This document shows, in pieces, positions 8,026-16,114 of a stretch of 64,000 bases of DNA (its first letter is position 1; each line of letters starts with the position of its first letter). The DNA comes from Halobiforma lacisalsi AJ5 (GTDB lineage Archaea > Halobacteriota > Halobacteria > Halobacteriales > Natrialbaceae), in contig NZ_CP019285.1 of the NCBI RefSeq assembly GCF_000226975.2, positions 2,914,001 through 2,978,000 on the forward strand, in the 5' to 3' direction. The notes beneath the pieces were generated by a model. The model saw only the letters and a program-made list of their open reading frames with translations. It ran no database searches and had not been told where the DNA came from. A program made the translations under genes and the position numbers.

Positions 8026-10425
8026 ATGCAATCACCTAACGGATCAATACGGTACATCGACAGTAACGACGACTTCCGGTACTGTCGGCCCAATGCAGTT
8101 CGCTTGATGTTCCCCGGCCATGCCGACGAGGATCGTCGACTAGACCGATTGCTGCAACTCGATGACGTCGCCGAGGACATCCTCGAGGAGTACGGTATCG
8201 ACATGCTCGAGCTCCTGACGTGGCCCGGAGAGGTCCAACAGGAGTATTTCCTCATCGGCCACAGTACGGAGATGACCCACACTCAGAGTCTCGAGGAACT
8301 GGACGACGAACCGCAGGAGTCTGATGCGGACGCCCCATCGGCTGCGCGTGAAAGCGAGACGACCCTTGACGCGTATACTGACGGTGGAGATGCCGACGAG
8401 GATGACGGCGGGGATCCCGAGGAGGCTGGTAGTGAGGATCCTGATGAGACAGATGGTGAATCGACGTCGGCTATCAGTTCCGAACAGCCGGTCTCGAGCG
8501 ACAGTGATGGAAAACGGGACACGCGAGCACAGCGGATCAAACAGATCGTCGACGACCACTTCGAGGGTGAAATCGGAACCCAGATCTGTACCATCGATCT
8601 CGCGCCGCTCGGGGAGATGCCGGTTCCGACGAGTCGCCTGCTGCAGCCGACGAACCTGTCGTTCGACCCCGTCGAAACGTCACAGAAGGCTGCGACGGTC
8701 GAACTCGTCACGACGCTCAACGAGGACCGCGTTCCGTTTGTCCACCAGTGTCTGTTAGAGCCGGCCGGCTCATCGAACCCGCACGACTTTCTTGTCTCGG
8801 CACGACTCGCGCCGTTTGGAACCGGGCACGGAATCGTCACCGAAGCCGACCTCGAAAAGCACCTCGCTGCGGACAACCAGTATCGGATCTCGGAGTACGT
8901 TCCGGGTCCAGCAACCGATAACTGGGCGCTGCCGATCAAACCACATCGACGATACGCCGACCAGCAGAGTACCCATCCGTCCAAACTCGAGCAACTCGAT
9001 GAGATGAGTCTCCGGGACGGGTCGATCGAGGAGGTTGCAGTGGGCTCCCCGGATTATCGGGCACTGCTTGCCGGCCGCGTCCACAACGATGATCGCTACG
9101 AGCAACTCTTCGGCGCTTATGGACGCATTCCGATTTCCAAAGCCGACTTGCCGCATTTCTTCACAGCGGTGCCCGCGTACTTCGAGGTGAGTTCGTTTGG
9201 CCAACTGACTACCACAGACGAACCGGAGATCACGACCGAAGAACTCGGCAGTGAAAGTCCGGGGACGCGACAGTCTTACGGGCTCGAACTACCCGGCGAT
9301 ACGACCGCAGTGACCGACGACTCCGATGAAGAGTCGGATCGTCACAAGGAATTGGTCAACAAACGAATCGAATTTTTGCTCCGTCACGGTCACGAGATCG
9401 TTGCCGTTGATCAGGACGTCATCGACGTGGATATTCCGGATCACGATCCGACGACGACGCAGTATCTTGACGGTGAATCCCGGCCGGATATCGTGAGCAA
9501 AACGGACGGCGTTGTCCACTTCCACGAAATCGAAGTCGCGAACAAGACGAAGCCGGCAGCGCTCATCACGAACCTCGCACGGGCTGCCTATCACGGCCAT
9601 CAGGTGCATATCGTCACTGAAACCCGCGCTGAGGCAAAGAGCAAGCTGTGGACGACGAATCCCGAGGCCAAAGAGGGCCCCGTCAGCATGCCGTTTAAGG
9701 ATACTGACGGAGAGTGGACGGTCCTGTACACCCAGCGCAAGGCTGTGCATCGAGCTGCTGACGATGTCTGGTATCTCCTTCCCCGCGAGTTGTCCGAAGC
9801 TACGTGGCGATTGACGCCCGACGACAGGTTGCAGTTGGTCGGCCCGGACGGCTCGATACTCGCCGAGGGCGACGCGGAACAGTCGGTTGATGCGTTCGAG
9901 TTCAATACGCCACGCGTCCGAAAGGAAGGGGACGAGTGGGTCCTCGAGTCGGCCTCCGGTGAAGTACTCCGGCGCCGATCCACGAAAGGTGCAGCCGCGA
10001 GCGGCTATTCGTTCATCCGGAAGCCACTCGTCCCGACGCGATTCGAGTACCTCGAGAACACGACCGTCGAATTCCAGTCGAACAACGGCTTCACCATCTT
10101 CGAAAAGCCGCCGCTGTGGGAGCAACCCCAGCAAAGCGCCTCGATTCGCTACGAGGAAGCGAGCAAAGCGTTCGTCGAGTTGGTCACAGTCGAACGTGAG
10201 GGGGCTGAGATTCCGATCCCCGAGCTGCGACGGCGGTTCAAGGCGTGGTATACGGAACAAACTGATCTCAAAGAGCCCAACGAAACGTGGTTCGGACGAG
10301 CGCTGCGGGCCTACTTCGAGGTCGATGCCACCGACGACCACAACAAGACGCTGGTCGACCGAAGGTTCCGGTTCTCGGAAGGGCTGGTGTCGCCGGATCT
10401 GTCGTTTATCGAGGATGAAGGCTGA
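8026..10425 (+). CDS. cassette gene 3: large paralogue with PD-(D/E)XK-like motif
   Basis: A 799-residue protein. An acidic, Ser-rich insert (about residues 95-165) separates a short N-terminal domain from a part colinear with cassette gene 2. A restriction-endonuclease-like core lies at about 445-535: RIEFLLRHGHEIVAV, then RPDIV (D488), then HEIEVANKTK (E501, E503), then a helix and HQVHIVTET. That order (helix, PD, ExE/ExK strand, helix, strand) suits a PD-(D/E)XK nuclease with Glu in place of Lys. The tail shares FNTPRVRKEGDE and a winged-helix-like end with its sibling. Nuclease activity is inferred from motif and fold order only. Confidence 0.7.
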   Translation: MQSPNGSIRYIDSNDDFRYCRPNAVRLMFPGHADEDRRLDRLLQLDDVAEDILEEYGIDMLELLTWPGEVQQEYFLIGHSTEMTHTQSLEELDDEPQESDADAPSAARESETTLDAYTDGGDADEDDGGDPEEAGSEDPDETDGESTSAISSEQPVSSDSDGKRDTRAQRIKQIVDDHFEGEIGTQICTIDLAPLGEMPVPTSRLLQPTNLSFDPVETSQKAATVELVTTLNEDRVPFVHQCLLEPAGSSNPHDFLVSARLAPFGTGHGIVTEADLEKHLAADNQYRISEYVPGPATDNWALPIKPHRRYADQQSTHPSKLEQLDEMSLRDGSIEEVAVGSPDYRALLAGRVHNDDRYEQLFGAYGRIPISKADLPHFFTAVPAYFEVSSFGQLTTTDEPEITTEELGSESPGTRQSYGLELPGDTTAVTDDSDEESDRHKELVNKRIEFLLRHGHEIVAVDQDVIDVDIPDHDPTTTQYLDGESRPDIVSKTDGVVHFHEIEVANKTKPAALITNLARAAYHGHQVHIVTETRAEAKSKLWTTNPEAKEGPVSMPFKDTDGEWTVLYTQRKAVHRAADDVWYLLPRELSEATWRLTPDDRLQLVGPDGSILAEGDAEQSVDAFEFNTPRVRKEGDEWVLESASGEVLRRRSTKGAAASGYSFIRKPLVPTRFEYLENTTVEFQSNNGFTIFEKPPLWEQPQQSASIRYEEASKAFVELVTVEREGAEIPIPELRRRFKAWYTEQTDLKEPNETWFGRALRAYFEVDATDDHNKTLVDRRFRFSEGLVSPDLSFIEDEG

Positions 10426-10497
10426 AGACGGCGGTCATCTCTCGAGGAACCCCATTCGTGGGTGATTCCAATTCTACTCCCAGCTGTACGTCGTGTC

Positions 10498-10935
10498 TTA
10501 CTCCTCGGGATCCTCAACAAGGTCCGGACCGGTAGTCTCAGATTCGGTCTTGCCGTTCTTGTCGATACTCGGGACGTGGTCTTCCCATCCCGGTTCAGCA
10601 TACGCATCGTCATCGGGAGCTGCTTCAAAGAGTCGGACTGCAGCATCGACTGATTCAAGCCGATTTTTCAGGTGTTCTGCGCGATCGGGATCAACGTAGT
10701 ACGTTCCCTTATCGTGTTCGACGAGTTCCTCCTCGGAGAGATGAGTCAGGGTTTTGGACGCGTTTGCCTCGCTGATGTCTGTACGGGACGCGATTTCAAA
10801 CGGACTATATCTCACTCCTCGGTTCCGAACGAGGAAGCCGAGCGCATCGTACTCGTCAGTTTCCGGGGTTACCAAGAACGGATCGCTATCCTGAGAGTCC
10901 CCCATATCGCAATTAGAGTTTTGGATTACATCCAT
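10498..10935 (-). CDS. winged-helix (MarR-like) regulator
   Basis: About 145 residues. The central part (ALGFLVRNRGVRYSPFEIAS, DISEANASKTLTHLSEEELV, then EHDKGTYYVDPD) is a clear winged helix with a turn-wing-strand end. The C-terminal tail is acidic and low in hydrophobics. The start is uncertain: ATGs give products beginning MDVIQNSN (10935) or MGDSQDSD (10905). The longer frame further upstream is unlikely because it overlaps the divergent AbrB gene. It is divergent from that toxin-antitoxin remnant and may regulate it. Confidence 0.7.
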   Translation of the reverse strand: MDVIQNSNCDMGDSQDSDPFLVTPETDEYDALGFLVRNRGVRYSPFEIASRTDISEANASKTLTHLSEEELVEHDKGTYYVDPDRAEHLKNRLESVDAAVRLFEAAPDDDAYAEPGWEDHVPSIDKNGKTESETTGPDLVEDPEE

Positions 10936-10995
10936 GTAAAATGACCCGCAACTATCAGTACCATCGTTAAGCGTCTGGATATGATATGAATATGT

Positions 10996-11268
10996 GTGAC
11001 TGGGGCAGAAAAACGGAAAGTCGGGGAGCATGGGCAGGTGACACTTCCTAAACGATTCCGAGACGAGTTCGATATTCGAGGCGGCGACGAGGTAACAATC
11101 CGCGCTGAGGGTAACAAAATCGTTATCGAGAAACCGATCTCACGCGAGGACCTCGCCGAAGGCTACCGTCGGCGCGCCGAACAGCATCAAGATCTCGCCG
11201 ACGAGTTGGACGCGGTCTCGCAGGAAGCAGATGACCATCTCGGCGATATTCCTGACTGGGAGGCGTAG
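10996..11268 (+). CDS. AbrB-type antitoxin
   Basis: 90 residues with a typical SpoVT/AbrB domain (KVGEHGQVTLPKRFRDEFDI, then GGDEVTIRAEGNKIVIEKPI) and a helical, acidic C-terminus that would bind a toxin. The start is a GTG at 10996; an ATG just upstream is out of frame. Nine bases downstream begins a MazF-like frame that is broken by a frameshift, so the antitoxin appears to have outlived an active toxin. Confidence 0.82.
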   Translation: MTGAEKRKVGEHGQVTLPKRFRDEFDIRGGDEVTIRAEGNKIVIEKPISREDLAEGYRRRAEQHQDLADELDAVSQEADDHLGDIPDWEA

Positions 11269-11277
11269 GAGAGAGCA

Positions 11278-11560
11278 ATGCACATCCGACGCGGTGATAT
11301 CGCCATCGTTGAGTTAGATCCACCCACGCGGATCAGAACAGCACGGTACACGGCCGTGTCTCGTCATCCAGAACGACGTCGGAAACGAGAATGCTCCGAC
11401 AACTGTCGTCGTTCCGTTTACGTCATCGTTCGACGGCGCGTTGCAGAACGACATCCTCGAGATACGTTTCTCTAGTGACGTCACGCATCTCTTTGCACTC
11501 GTTTGTATACTGGTTAACCAACTCCAGACGATGGACGACAACGTCTTCATCGACCATCAG
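11278..11560 (+). pseudogene. frameshifted MazF/PemK-like toxin
   Basis: The frame starts MHIRRGDIAIVELDPPTR, the conserved MazF opening. At about 11336 the reading frame must shift for the protein to continue GSEQHGTRPCLVIQNDVGNE, then APTTVVVPFTSSF, the core MazF strands. The later region (about FSSDVT to LVNQLQTMDD) is also degraded, and the original end is lost beneath the convergent gene at 11557. MazF toxins are endoribonucleases of the SH3-like fold; this copy should be inactive unless the shift is a sequencing error. Confidence 0.75.
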
Positions 11561-12003
11561 ACGTCACCCTTGGCGAGCCGGTCGATAAATTCGCGTCGTC
11601 GTCGGTCCCGTTCATCGCTCGAGGCGTCGACCTGCCGTTCGAGTCGTCGCTCGTCTGCCGCTTTCGTCTCGAAATCACCGTACAGCAGCTGTCCGTCCCG
11701 AAGCGCGTTCAGTGCGACAGTCTCGGGAAGCGCCTCGAGATCACTCACGTCCACGAACGGGTCGGCATACGACTGCAGCGCGCTGTCGATGCGATTGCGC
11801 CGGCGAAACCGCTCGCGTCTCGAGAGTTCGTCGGGGAACCGCACACAGACGTCGAGATCCGAGGCGTCGGTCTCCGCGCCGGTCGCGTACGATCCGAATA
11901 GCACCGCATACTGAACGGCAGCGTCCGCAAACACCGATCGGAACCCCTCGAGATCGACGCGACCGTCGATATCGTCGTCCGAAACGCGAGCGTCGTCTCG
12001 CAT
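11557..12003 (-). CDS. orphan MNT-type nucleotidyltransferase
   Basis: 148 residues with a minimal nucleotidyltransferase core: G37-S38 (FGSYATGAETDASDLDV) and catalytic-type D49 and D51 in the GSx(10)DxD pattern. Such proteins are usually antitoxins that modify a HEPN toxin. No HEPN gene is adjacent: downstream is the broken mazF and upstream the IS605-type element. The partner has probably been lost. Confidence 0.75.
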   Translation of the reverse strand: MRDDARVSDDDIDGRVDLEGFRSVFADAAVQYAVLFGSYATGAETDASDLDVCVRFPDELSRRERFRRRNRIDSALQSYADPFVDVSDLEALPETVALNALRDGQLLYGDFETKAADERRLERQVDASSDERDRRRREFIDRLAKGDV

Positions 12004-12028
12004 GTGTACAGCTACGCGGGATACTGTC

Positions 12029-13490
12029 TTATACGCTGAACAGGCGCAATACCACGGCCTTCAGGCCGTGGATACGCGCCGTCATACAGTGACGCCTTCC
12101 ACCGAGACCGACAGGGCTGGATATTCCACGCCAAACACAGCCATTAATACTCTATATTCCATAACTGGTTATGAACACAGTACGATGCTGGAGACAACCC
12201 GCACTTACGTCGCACGCATCACGAACCACAGTCAGGTTCGTGACGACCTTGACCAATGCGGGTTCTCCGCATCCAAACTGTGGAACGTCGGACGCTACTA
12301 CATCCAACAACGGTGGGATGAAGGCGGTGAGGTTCCCGACGAAGCCGAACTGAAATCGGAGTTGAAAGACCATGAACGCTATAGTGACCTGCATTCTCAG
12401 TCAAGTCAGCGAGTTCTCGAAGAGCTTGCTGAGGCGTTCACCGGCTGGTATAACTCCGACGACGGCAATAACCCACCGGGTTACCGGAAACGTGGCGACC
12501 AACACCCGCGCTCCACCGTGACGTGGAAGCAGAAAGGCATCAAGCACGACGACAAGCACAACCGTGTTCGCCTCTCGAAAGGTTGGAATCTGAAAGACGG
12601 ACGGTCTGACTTCATCCTCGCAGAGTACGAAACCCGTCCCGACGTAGAAGTCGAGAACATCCAGCAGGTGCGTGCTGTCTGGAACGGCGACGAGTGGGAA
12701 CTCCACCTCGTCTGCAAGAAAGAGATTCCCGTCGAGGACGCACCCGGCGAAAAGACAGCGGGTATTGACCTCGGTATCAACAACTACCTCGCCATCGACT
12801 ACGAAGACGGGGCGAGTGAACTGTATCCGGGGAACGGACTGAAACAGGACAAGCACTACTTCACCCGCGAGGAGTACCAGACCGAAGGCGAGAACGGGCC
12901 ATCGAAACGCGCGCGGAAAGCCCGACGGAAACTCTCCCGGCGTAAAGACCACTTCCTCCACACCCTCTCGAAACACATCGTTCAACGGTGCACAGACGAA
13001 GGTGTGGAGAAGATAGCGGTTGGCGACCTCAGCGACATCCGCGAAGACGAGAACGGCGACTCGCGGAACTGGGGCCAGTCGGGGAACAAGAAACTCCACG
13101 GATGGGAATTCGACCGATTCGTTCGTCTGCTTGAATACAAGGCCGAGGAACATGGAATCCTCGTTGACCGTGTAGACGAGGAGAACACCTCGAAGACGTG
13201 TTCGTGTTGTGGGCAGATTCGGGACAGCAACCGTGTGGAGCGCGGTCTGTACGTCTGTGACTCATGTGAGACGACGATGAACGCAGACGTGAATGGCGCG
13301 GTGAACATCCGCAGAAAGATAACTCAGAGTCCCCCAACGGGGGATATGAGTAACGGCTGGTTGGCACAGCCCGGAGTCTTCCTGTTCGACCGCGAGAGCG
13401 GACGGTTCACACCGAGAGAACAGGAAGTCTGCAAACCGTAATATCCCAACGCTCGGGATTCCTCCGCCTTCAGGCGGAGGAGGATGTCAA
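12029..13490 (+). mobile_element. IS200/IS605-type (IS1341-like) element with tnpB
   Basis: The left end has a hairpin with 8-bp stem CCACGGCC/GGCCGTGG and loop TTCA (12052-12071). The right end has stem CCTCCGCC/GGCGGAGG with the same loop (13461-13480), after the tnpB stop. No terminal inverted repeats or target duplication are seen, as usual for this family. The same end sequences recur, with compensating stem changes, in the tnpB-less element at 48983-49497. No tnpA (Y1 transposase) is present. Boundaries are estimated from the shared sequence. Confidence 0.8.
12185..13441 (+). CDS. tnpB: TnpB-family RNA-guided nuclease-like protein
   Basis: 418 residues. RuvC-I aspartate is D195 (GIDLGINNY), RuvC-III aspartate D368 (NADVNGAVN), and a four-cysteine zinc finger (CSCCGQ...CDSC) lies between RuvC-II and RuvC-III. 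At RuvC-II the protein reads IAVGDLSDIRED: Gly280 stands where the usual Glu is, with D281, E287 and D288 close by. Start ATG 12185 follows the left-end hairpin, and the N-terminal MLETTRTYVARI fits the family. TnpB normally uses a right-end RNA to guide DNA cleavage; activity here depends on whether a neighbouring acid replaces the missing Glu. Confidence 0.85.
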   Translation: MLETTRTYVARITNHSQVRDDLDQCGFSASKLWNVGRYYIQQRWDEGGEVPDEAELKSELKDHERYSDLHSQSSQRVLEELAEAFTGWYNSDDGNNPPGYRKRGDQHPRSTVTWKQKGIKHDDKHNRVRLSKGWNLKDGRSDFILAEYETRPDVEVENIQQVRAVWNGDEWELHLVCKKEIPVEDAPGEKTAGIDLGINNYLAIDYEDGASELYPGNGLKQDKHYFTREEYQTEGENGPSKRARKARRKLSRRKDHFLHTLSKHIVQRCTDEGVEKIAVGDLSDIREDENGDSRNWGQSGNKKLHGWEFDRFVRLLEYKAEEHGILVDRVDEENTSKTCSCCGQIRDSNRVERGLYVCDSCETTMNADVNGAVNIRRKITQSPPTGDMSNGWLAQPGVFLFDRESGRFTPREQEVCKP

Positions 13491-13510
13491 ATCATCGGCT
13501 CTGCGACGAG

Positions 13511-13651
13511 TGTGCGCTTCGCGAGGATTCAGTCGCACTCTGTAGTCAACTTCGGACTGTCTCGATCGAACATCGAATCGTGGATGTGATTGGGTCCGTT
13601 CCGGACGAGCGCATGGACAAGGTCGATACGGCACTCGAGTACCGTCTCTGA
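13511..13651 (+). pseudogene. MazF C-terminal fragment
   Basis: Immediately after the right end of the IS605-type element an open frame reads EDSVALCSQLRTVSIEHRIV, then DVIGSVPDERMDKVDTALEY, ending at TGA 13649-13651. This is the conserved C-terminal third of MazF/PemK toxins. The N-terminal part is absent. It is distinct from the mazF at 11278, which still has its own version of this region, so two mazF genes have decayed here. Confidence 0.65.
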
Positions 13652-13696
13652 TTATCGACTTCCCTGAAATCAAGGCGGAGCGCCATCGGTATCACG

Positions 13697-14233
13697 ATGC
13701 GAAAGCGGATGCAGAACGCCGGGAAGTCATCGTTCGACCGGACGTTCGAGCAAAAAGAGGAGCGGTTTGTCCACGATCAACTCCACAAACTCTCTCAGCA
13801 GGTTGTGGAGTGGGTGTCGCAGTTCGAGAAGCCCGCTATTGTCTTTGAAGATCTCAAAGACATGCGGGACTCAATTGACTACGGCACGCGGATGAACCGT
13901 CGCCTCCACAGCCTCCCGTTCCGTAAACTTCGTGAGTTCATCACGTACAAAGCCGCATTCCAAGGCATCCCGCCCAACGAGATCAACCCAGAGTACACGA
14001 GTCAAGCGTGTTCGAGGACTGCGTGTGAGCATACGACTCGTGCAAACCGTGACAAGAAGCGTTTCAAGTGTGTTGAATGTGGGCGACAAGACCACGCTGA
14101 CCGGAACGCAGCTATCAACATCGCCAAGAAAGGGTTGAAGAAACTGGATAGAAATGTGCCTGCTCTCAACACCCTTCCGCAAGTCATGAAGGTGCGACGG
14201 CAGACATCGGGGCCGTCGACGCCCCAACCGTGA
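13697..14233 (+). pseudogene. tnpB: 5'-truncated tnpB
   Basis: 178 codons cover the C-terminal part of a TnpB: the RuvC-II glutamate in IVFEDLKDMRD, a zinc finger (CSRTACEH...CVECGRQ) and the RuvC-III aspartate in HADRNAAINIAKKG. The RuvC-I region and N-terminus are missing. Related sequence (KAERHRYH) continues a few codons upstream of the first ATG. A right-end hairpin follows at 14300-14323. It is a different subfamily from the tnpB just upstream. Confidence 0.75.
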
Positions 14234-14299
14234 CCCACGAGACCGTCAGAGGCCACCATGCCGATGGTGTCGCGGGTGTGTCAGACTAATCCACGGGAA

Positions 14300-14323
14300 G
14301 CCACGGGCCACTGCGCCCGTGGC
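14300..14323. repeat. right-end hairpin of truncated IS605-type element
   Basis: A 9-bp stem GCCACGGGC/GCCCGTGGC with loop CACTGC lies 66 bp after the truncated tnpB stop. Its place and shape match the right-end structures of other IS200/IS605-type elements in this window, and it marks the end of the broken copy. Confidence 0.65.
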
Positions 14324-14769
14324 AGTTCACGATTCGACTGAGTTCTCGGATTTCGTAACTTGACTCTGGGGAACCAGCTAGTACGTTGGGAACGTCTGCT
14401 CTCGCTTTTCGGCTAAAGGCCGCTAGCTGTCAATTGGAAAGGAAATTACAGTCGTGGTTCCCTGATGGGAACTCTCACTTCCCATGGCAATTCTTAGTTT
14501 CCACTCAGAGGAGATTCTATCGGTCAACTAAGGTTGAAGACTGGACATGCTACGGTTGGGTGGGTCAGTTCGACAGAGAGGCAGACTCAACTGATCGGCT
14601 CTAGATCTTCGAAGACCATTCTACTCATAATTTCCTTGGTCAGTTCGACGGTTAACTGCCGCCTCTTGCCTGAAGGCAGGAAAACTCCTAGCACGAGAAA
14701 CCCGGCCTGCTGAAGCAACCGGAGAGGTTTCATCCTGTCGAGCACCGCCACCCAACCCGAACTATTTTC
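14324..14769. other. gene-free stretch with one solo hairpin
   Basis: One 72-codon frame (14386-14604) has no motif and is Ser/Trp-rich, so I do not call it. At 14665-14680 a 6-bp stem CTTGCC/GGCAGG with loop TGAA (one G-T pair) resembles the end hairpins of IS605-type elements, suggesting another eroded end. Nothing else is visible. Confidence 0.4.
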
Positions 14770-14784
14770 ATGATGGGCAAATTA

Positions 14785-14799
14785 TTGCATAATATGCAA
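14785..14799. promoter_or_regulatory. palindrome over the HTH-MNT start
   Basis: TTGCATA-A-TATGCAA is a perfect 7-bp inverted repeat around one base. It overlaps the ATG at 14794. A palindrome on the start of a gene that encodes its own helix-turn-helix suggests autoregulation, and favours this start over the ATGs at 14770/14773. Confidence 0.5.
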
Positions 14800-15474
14800 G
14801 GTGCGAGGGTGCTTTTTGACTTCCCATTTCCGGAAGAACGAATCTTCCGATACCAAGCGATGCAGGATATCCTTCATCATCTCGCCAACAATCCCTTCGA
14901 AGGGTTTACACAGCAAGAACTCGCGTCGATTACGGGCGCGGACGTATCGTCGATTTCGCGTTCGGTCAAACTCCTCGAGAAGTCGGGCGTCATCGAGGTG
15001 AGCGAGCAGCACCCCGCCCAAATCACGATCGACATAGATCATCTTCAGCGACCGGAACCGGTATTCATGATCCCACAGTCCGAATTCTGCAAGCCAGTCC
15101 AAGCCTATCTCAATGAACTCGAGATACGCATCCAAGAGAGCGAGGAACTTGACGAACTCGTTGGAGTCATTCTCTTTGGGAGCGTAGCACGCGGAACAGC
15201 AGACCGTCGCAGTGACATTGACCTCCTCGTCATCGTTGACGGAGATCTGACCTATGGACGGCGTATTTGTACGTCTGTCGCGCGTGATATAGAGGAGGAA
15301 TCGTTCGACGGTCACCGATACGAGTTTGAGGTTCTTGTCGAAACGCCGGATACCGCTGTTTCCCACGGCGGAGAGCTGAAAGAGATATTCGACGAAGGGC
15401 TAGTACTCGACCGTTCTGACCAACTACAGGAGTTACGCCAGAACATATACGCCTCGTCTGGAGGGGATGTGTAG
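14794..15474 (+). CDS. HTH-nucleotidyltransferase fusion (MNT antitoxin-like)
   Basis: 226 residues from ATG 14794. An N-terminal winged helix (about 18-70: ILHHLANNPFEGFTQQELAS, VSSISRSVKLLEKSGVIEV) precedes a minimal nucleotidyltransferase domain with G129-S130 and D141/D143 (FGSVARGTADRRSDIDLLV). The HEPN gene begins 2 bp after its stop, forming an MNT/HEPN module. In related systems the MNT protein modifies the HEPN toxin to neutralise it; here the fused HTH probably also controls transcription. In-frame ATGs at 14770 and 14773 are alternatives. Confidence 0.82.
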   Translation: MQGARVLFDFPFPEERIFRYQAMQDILHHLANNPFEGFTQQELASITGADVSSISRSVKLLEKSGVIEVSEQHPAQITIDIDHLQRPEPVFMIPQSEFCKPVQAYLNELEIRIQESEELDELVGVILFGSVARGTADRRSDIDLLVIVDGDLTYGRRICTSVARDIEEESFDGHRYEFEVLVETPDTAVSHGGELKEIFDEGLVLDRSDQLQELRQNIYASSGGDV

Positions 15475-15476
15475 CC

Positions 15477-15971
15477 ATGCCGATTAACCACGACGACATT
15501 GAGCCGGAGTTGTCGAACGCACAGGAGGCGTTCCGTCGTGGGGGGCAAACTCCCGAGGAAGGGCTAGACGTTTCGAGTGCTGATCTCGTCCAACTTCGGA
15601 AGGCGTGTCGACTTCTCTCCGGGGCAGAGCGATTGCTCGAAGACGGCTATTACACGCTCACGATTGAAGCCGGCTTCACGTCGATCGAACGAACGCTGCT
15701 CTTCTGGTTGATTACAGAGGGACATCACGATCCATCCCAGCCGCCACAATCACACACCACCGCGATCAATCGAAGCGCCGAAGTCGGATTCATCACTGAC
15801 GAAGTTGCGACAGAACTCGAAGATCTCTGGAACGAAAACCGTGCACACACGTACTACCAGGATGGGATGGCTACTGATGATCGTGCAGATACGATGGTCG
15901 CGCTCGCCGACGAGATCCATTCACAGATCATCAATCTCGTTGGACAATCTCACGAATGCATCTGTGAGTGA
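15477..15971 (+). CDS. HEPN-domain toxin-like protein
   Basis: 164 residues, mostly helical. The region LWNENRAHTYYQDGMA (about 117-132) corresponds to the RNase motif of HEPN proteins, usually R-x4-6-H. Here H124 is present but the position five residues before it is N119, and R122 lies only two residues away. It may be an atypical active site or an inactive homologue. The tight spacing to the MNT gene (2 bp) supports a toxin/antitoxin pair. Confidence 0.7.
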   Translation: MPINHDDIEPELSNAQEAFRRGGQTPEEGLDVSSADLVQLRKACRLLSGAERLLEDGYYTLTIEAGFTSIERTLLFWLITEGHHDPSQPPQSHTTAINRSAEVGFITDEVATELEDLWNENRAHTYYQDGMATDDRADTMVALADEIHSQIINLVGQSHECICE

Positions 15972-16114
15972 TGTCGGTGAACAATACGGCGCGCTTTGGA
16001 GCGTAATGAGCCTGTTCTTGCTGCCGACAGCCAGTTCGGGAATATCTCCGGAGTCACCCGTGAAAGCTACTGCTGATCAGGATTGACCTATTCGAGGGTG
16101 TCATAGAACTCTTC

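Noticed and set aside
11278-13651. Single mazF split by the IS605-type element
   Set aside because: The upstream fragment already contains its own version of the C-terminal LVNQLQTMD region, so the two fragments come from different mazF genes.
14386-14604. 72-codon plus-strand frame
   Set aside because: No motif, unusual Trp/Ser-rich composition, located among transposon debris.
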